A DNA stretch of 64,000 bases. It comes from Vampirovibrio chlorellavorus. GTDB lineage: Bacteria > Cyanobacteriota > Vampirovibrionia > Vampirovibrionales > Vampirovibrionaceae. The position numbers were made by a program, and so were the translations under genes. Positions 61,236 to 64,000 of this stretch are shown here, one piece after another. The stretch's first letter is position 1. Each line of letters begins with the position of its first letter. Below the pieces are notes generated by a model, which saw nothing but the letters and a program-made list of their open reading frames with translations, was not told the DNA's origin and did not search any database. The DNA lies in assembly GCA_001858525.1 (NCBI GenBank), contig LAPX01000013.1, positions 83,842-147,841 on the forward strand. The letters are read 5' to 3'.

Positions 61236-63503
61236 ATGGCCAAGCTGTTGATTGTAGAGTCCCCCGGTAAGTTGAAAACCTTGCGCAGCATTTTGGGCGC
61301 GGGTTGGAATGTGCAGCCCAGCGTGGGCCACATCACCGAACTGGCCCATGACGGCGATGATGCCCTGGGCTTTGAGTTGGGCGCTGACCAGGTGATTTGT
61401 CGCTACATTGCCCGTGGCGATCGGGGGCGTGAGGTCATTCAAAAACTGAAAGCCGCCGCCAAAAACGCCGATGAAGTGTATCTGGCCACTGACCCTGACC
61501 GGGAAGGGGAGGCCATTGCCTGGCACGTGGCCCAGCAGCTCAAGTTGTCCAACCCCAAGCGGGTGATTTACACCCAAATTACGGAACAGGCGGTCAAGTC
61601 CGCTTTGGCTTCGCCCACCCGGCTGGATATGGATTTGATCAACGCCCAGCGCTGCCGTCAGTGTCTGGACAAGTTGGTGGGGTATCGGGTTTCTCCTTTG
61701 CTGTGGAATTCCACCGGGGGGAAAAGCGCCGGACGGGTGCAAAGCGCTACTTTGCATCTGGTTTGCCAGCGGGAACGGGAAATTCAGGCCTTCACCCCCC
61801 AAGATTACTGGTCGGTGTGGGTCAACTATCAAATTGAGCCGGCTGTATTCCCAGTTTCTGCGGAAATGGATATCCCTGAACCCATTATTTTTCGGGCTTT
61901 CTACAAGGGGCAGCTAGCCGCATCCGGTGCCAGCAGTCCGGCAGAGGAGTCGGCCCAAGATGAGGCCAACGATGATAGTAAGAATGATGACGCCAAGTCC
62001 GATGAGGTGCAAGCACCGGAATCCACAAAGGTTTTAAGCCAGCCCGAGGCCGAACGGCTGGTGGCCATTGCCCGACAAGAGTCCCACCGGGTTATCAAGG
62101 CTGAAGGCAAGCTGACCACCAAGTCGCCACCGCCGCCCTTTATCACCAGTTCCTTGCAGCAAAGCGCCGGTTCTCAGTTGGGCATGAACCCTGAAAAGAC
62201 CATGTCCGTGGCCCAATCTCTGTATGAAGGGGTGGAGCTGGCCAATGGTCCCAAGGGTCTGATTACCTATATGCGTACCGATTCCGTGGAGCTTTCCCCG
62301 GAGTTCATTGAGCAGGCCAAAAGCTACTTGTCTCAGAAAGACCCTAAAAACCTGCCCACCGGAAAAACCAAGCAGCACAAGGTGAAGGACAGCGCTCAGG
62401 CTGCTCACGAAGCCATTCGTCCCGCCGATGTCTTTATCACCCCAAAAAGTATTCAGCAGTATTTAACTCCCGATCAGTATGGATTGTACGCCATGATCTG
62501 GCGCCGGGCGGTGGCCTCTCAGGCGGCGCCCGCCAAACTGATGAAAACCGTCATCCTCACCCAGTCGGGCTCTGTTTTCTGGGAGGCTCGCGGCATGATG
62601 GTGGAGTTCCCCGGTTACACGTTCTACTGGAATAATCTGGATAAGGCTTCCTACCTGCCCACGTTGCAGAAGGATCAGGCCTTGCCGGTGGCTGAGGCGG
62701 GGCATGATCAGCGACAAACCCAGCCGCCCTCGCGTTACACTGAACCTCGACTGGTGCAACTGATGGAAAAACGGGGTATTGGGCGTCCCTCTACTTTTGC
62801 TTCTACCCTCAAAACCCTGAAAGAGCGACAGTATCTGGCCCTAAAGGGTAAGGCGCTTTATCCCACCGAGTTGGGCCTGAGCACGGATCAGGTGTTGCTG
62901 GATGTGCTGCCCGATATTGTGTCCAGTGAGTTTACAGCGGCCATGGAAAGCAGTCTGGATGCCATCGCTGAAGGGAAGCAACAGTGGGAGCAGTATTTGA
63001 TTGGCTGGAATCAGTCTTATCTGGCCCCGGAACTGGAAAAGGCCCGACTGGCCATTAAGGAGAAGTTCCCCCAGCGCTTGTATCGGGGCGGGAATAACAA
63101 TCAGGATTTGGCCAAGTCTCGCACCAAGTGCCCCGAATGTGCCCAGCCCATGGGTAAAGTGCCCACTAAAAAAGTGAAGAAGGGTTATTTTTTAAAGTGC
63201 GTGGGCACTTGTGAGAATCTGGTTTTATTCTGGTCTGATCGCAGCAGCCAGTGGGAGCAGCCGCAGGCCAGGCAGGAGGGCGGCGCCGGGAAAACGGCGG
63301 AGATGAGCCCTTACCCTTGTCCGATTTGCCAGAAAAATCTGGAAATTTATCCCTATGTGAAGGACGGGCAGGAAAAGCAGTTGTTGCGTTGCTCCGATAC
63401 CAAGGCCCGCCAGGACAAAAAGCACGCCGATGTGGTGTACTTCCAGTCCAAAGGCAAGTGGTGGAGCCCCAAGTTTGGGGAAATCAAAGCTCAAGAGTCT
63501 TAA
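61236..63503 (+). CDS. topA: DNA topoisomerase I (type IA)
   Basis: 755 residues. Relaxes negative supercoils by a single-strand passage mechanism. TOPRIM motif LLIVESPGKLKTL at the start and DPDREGEAIAWH; domain II/III features GYRVSPLLWNSTGGKSAGRV; catalytic Tyr in LITYMRTDSVEL (about residue 345). Two C-terminal zinc ribbons with CPECxxPM...CVGTC and CPICQKNL...LRC complete the enzyme. ATG 61236 fits the family N-terminus (MAKLLIVESPGK); the frame is open to 61215. An acidic, low-complexity insert (AEESAQDEANDDSKNDDAKS, about 237-256) is unusual and probably disordered. Single gene before the rRNA promoter region. Confidence 0.95.
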   Translation: MAKLLIVESPGKLKTLRSILGAGWNVQPSVGHITELAHDGDDALGFELGADQVICRYIARGDRGREVIQKLKAAAKNADEVYLATDPDREGEAIAWHVAQQLKLSNPKRVIYTQITEQAVKSALASPTRLDMDLINAQRCRQCLDKLVGYRVSPLLWNSTGGKSAGRVQSATLHLVCQREREIQAFTPQDYWSVWVNYQIEPAVFPVSAEMDIPEPIIFRAFYKGQLAASGASSPAEESAQDEANDDSKNDDAKSDEVQAPESTKVLSQPEAERLVAIARQESHRVIKAEGKLTTKSPPPPFITSSLQQSAGSQLGMNPEKTMSVAQSLYEGVELANGPKGLITYMRTDSVELSPEFIEQAKSYLSQKDPKNLPTGKTKQHKVKDSAQAAHEAIRPADVFITPKSIQQYLTPDQYGLYAMIWRRAVASQAAPAKLMKTVILTQSGSVFWEARGMMVEFPGYTFYWNNLDKASYLPTLQKDQALPVAEAGHDQRQTQPPSRYTEPRLVQLMEKRGIGRPSTFASTLKTLKERQYLALKGKALYPTELGLSTDQVLLDVLPDIVSSEFTAAMESSLDAIAEGKQQWEQYLIGWNQSYLAPELEKARLAIKEKFPQRLYRGGNNNQDLAKSRTKCPECAQPMGKVPTKKVKKGYFLKCVGTCENLVLFWSDRSSQWEQPQARQEGGAGKTAEMSPYPCPICQKNLEIYPYVKDGQEKQLLRCSDTKARQDKKHADVVYFQSKGKWWSPKFGEIKAQES

Positions 63504-63612
63504 ACTGCAAAAAGAAATTGTGATGAAAGCGTTTTGGTTATTAATACAGACTTCCGCAAAGCGCAGTAAGGGCAATGGTTTTAAGCGTTTTTATGTTTTT
63601 GAAACTGATCGG

Positions 63613-63641
63613 TTGACAAGCGATATCGCCCGACTTACTAT
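63613..63641 (+). promoter_or_regulatory. rRNA-type promoter P1
   Basis: -35 TTGACA (63613-63618), 17-base spacer, -10 TACTAT (63636-63641), followed by GATACTCCCCTCA. Confidence 0.75.
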
Positions 63642-63716
63642 GATACTCCCCTCACGACAGAAGGGGCGAGCGAAACGAGTCGCCAGTAGCCAGTAAAGCA
63701 GCTCACAAAGAAGTGG

Positions 63717-63744
63717 TTGACAAGCCGGTAAGAAGCGATAAGAT
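63717..63744 (+). promoter_or_regulatory. rRNA-type promoter P2
   Basis: -35 TTGACA (63717-63722), 16-base spacer, -10 TAAGAT (63739-63744), followed by ATAACTCCCCTCA; the module repeats P1 and P3. Confidence 0.75.
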
Positions 63745-63809
63745 ATAACTCCCCTCAAGTCACCGGGCAGGGTCAAGCGACTCACTGAAGCTGGCAAGTG
63801 AACAACTAG

Positions 63810-63837
63810 TTGACAAGCCAAGTGGAAGCGGTAAGAT
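63810..63837 (+). promoter_or_regulatory. rRNA-type promoter P3
   Basis: -35 TTGACA (63810-63815), 16-base spacer, -10 TAAGAT (63832-63837), followed by AAGACTCCTCCC. Confidence 0.75.
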
Positions 63838-64000
63838 AAGACTCCTCCCGAAAGAAAAACCCCTCACTCCAAAACAATAAATACCTCAGTCACCTCGATT
63901 GATTATATAGAGTTTTAAGTCGAATGGTTTTTCAAGGGCTCGTACTTTGAAAACTGAATATTGGAACATTAAAAAGACTCCGTTCAAATCTAATAAACGC
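63838..64000 (+). other. Probable leader of an rRNA operon
   Basis: No frame of merit. After three strong tandem promoters the sequence contains CTTTGAAAACTGAATA (63945-63960), a box typical of rRNA operon leaders and spacers. The 16S gene itself is not in the window, so the operon is inferred. Confidence 0.6.

Noticed and set aside
1..64000. CRISPR array
   Set aside because: I looked for regularly spaced short repeats on both strands and saw none; no cas-like genes either.

Overview
The window reads as chromosome of a diderm (two-membrane) bacterium with a typical mobile lifestyle toolkit. It has an Omp85/two-partner-type outer-membrane barrel, two periplasmic lipocalins, an AMIN-domain protein, an alpha-2-macroglobulin, a complete chemotaxis operon, a flagellar/type III ATPase and a type IV pilin-like protein. 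These sit beside genes often seen in Gram-positive or cyanobacterial-side lineages (VanW-like, SpoIID-like, an rRNA leader with a CTTTGAAAACTGAATA box). My best guess is a non-photosynthetic cyanobacterial relative (Vampirovibrionia/Melainabacteria, Vampirovibrio-like). This is inference from gene content, not proven. Nothing indicates recoding: ATG, GTG and TTG starts and all three stops are used.

Layout. 0-2.5 kb: housekeeping coaX and an isolated fliI-type ATPase, then tRNA-Arg(ACG). 2.5-12.5 kb: a visibly more AT-rich accessory stretch. It begins with a 1.24-kb segment bounded by the tRNA 3' half and a second copy of that half (an att-like direct repeat) carrying one DUF2971 gene. It continues with gene fragments, a TMEM175-like channel, a truncated IS3-type transposase, a type III polyketide synthase/methyltransferase/flavoprotein cluster, a BrkB-like membrane protein, an ankyrin-repeat protein and a diguanylate cyclase. 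12.9-14.3 kb: a TupA-like anion-binding protein and a small unknown.

14.4-30.3 kb: a signalling block. Reading leftwards on the minus strand: STAS - cheA - cheW - cheB - cheR - cheY - cheX - cheY - two soluble GAF-GAF receptors whose signalling modules are identical in protein sequence. An Omp85/TpsB-like barrel lies directly upstream on the same strand, and a membrane-bound receptor with HAMP domain is divergent to it. Together these can sense, adapt (CheB/CheR), dephosphorylate (CheX) and signal to motors or pili.

30.4-52.9 kb: mostly envelope and secreted proteins. These are a small two-cysteine secreted peptide, an unknown secreted protein, a glyoxalase, a HAD phosphatase, a methyltransferase, a putative barrel, a polytopic membrane protein and a VanW-like protein. 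Then come a giant alpha-2-macroglobulin overlapping a secreted AMMECR1-domain gene, a divergent Tat-exported minimal transpeptidase plus SpoIID-like lytic enzyme, a STAND ATPase with TPRs, rsmG, an AMIN-domain membrane protein and two tandem lipocalins. The alpha-2-macroglobulin/AMMECR1/transpeptidase/SpoIID/VanW neighbourhood looks like a cell-wall surveillance or remodelling locus and is the most interesting area.

53-64 kb: a 31-residue membrane peptide with its own promoter and terminator, an MBOAT/SGNH O-acyltransferase pair, type II NADH dehydrogenase, a CHASE-like/PAS histidine kinase, a CPXCG zinc protein, a lone pilin-like protein and topA. The window ends in three tandem sigma70-type promoters and a leader that very probably drive an rRNA operon starting just beyond position 64000.
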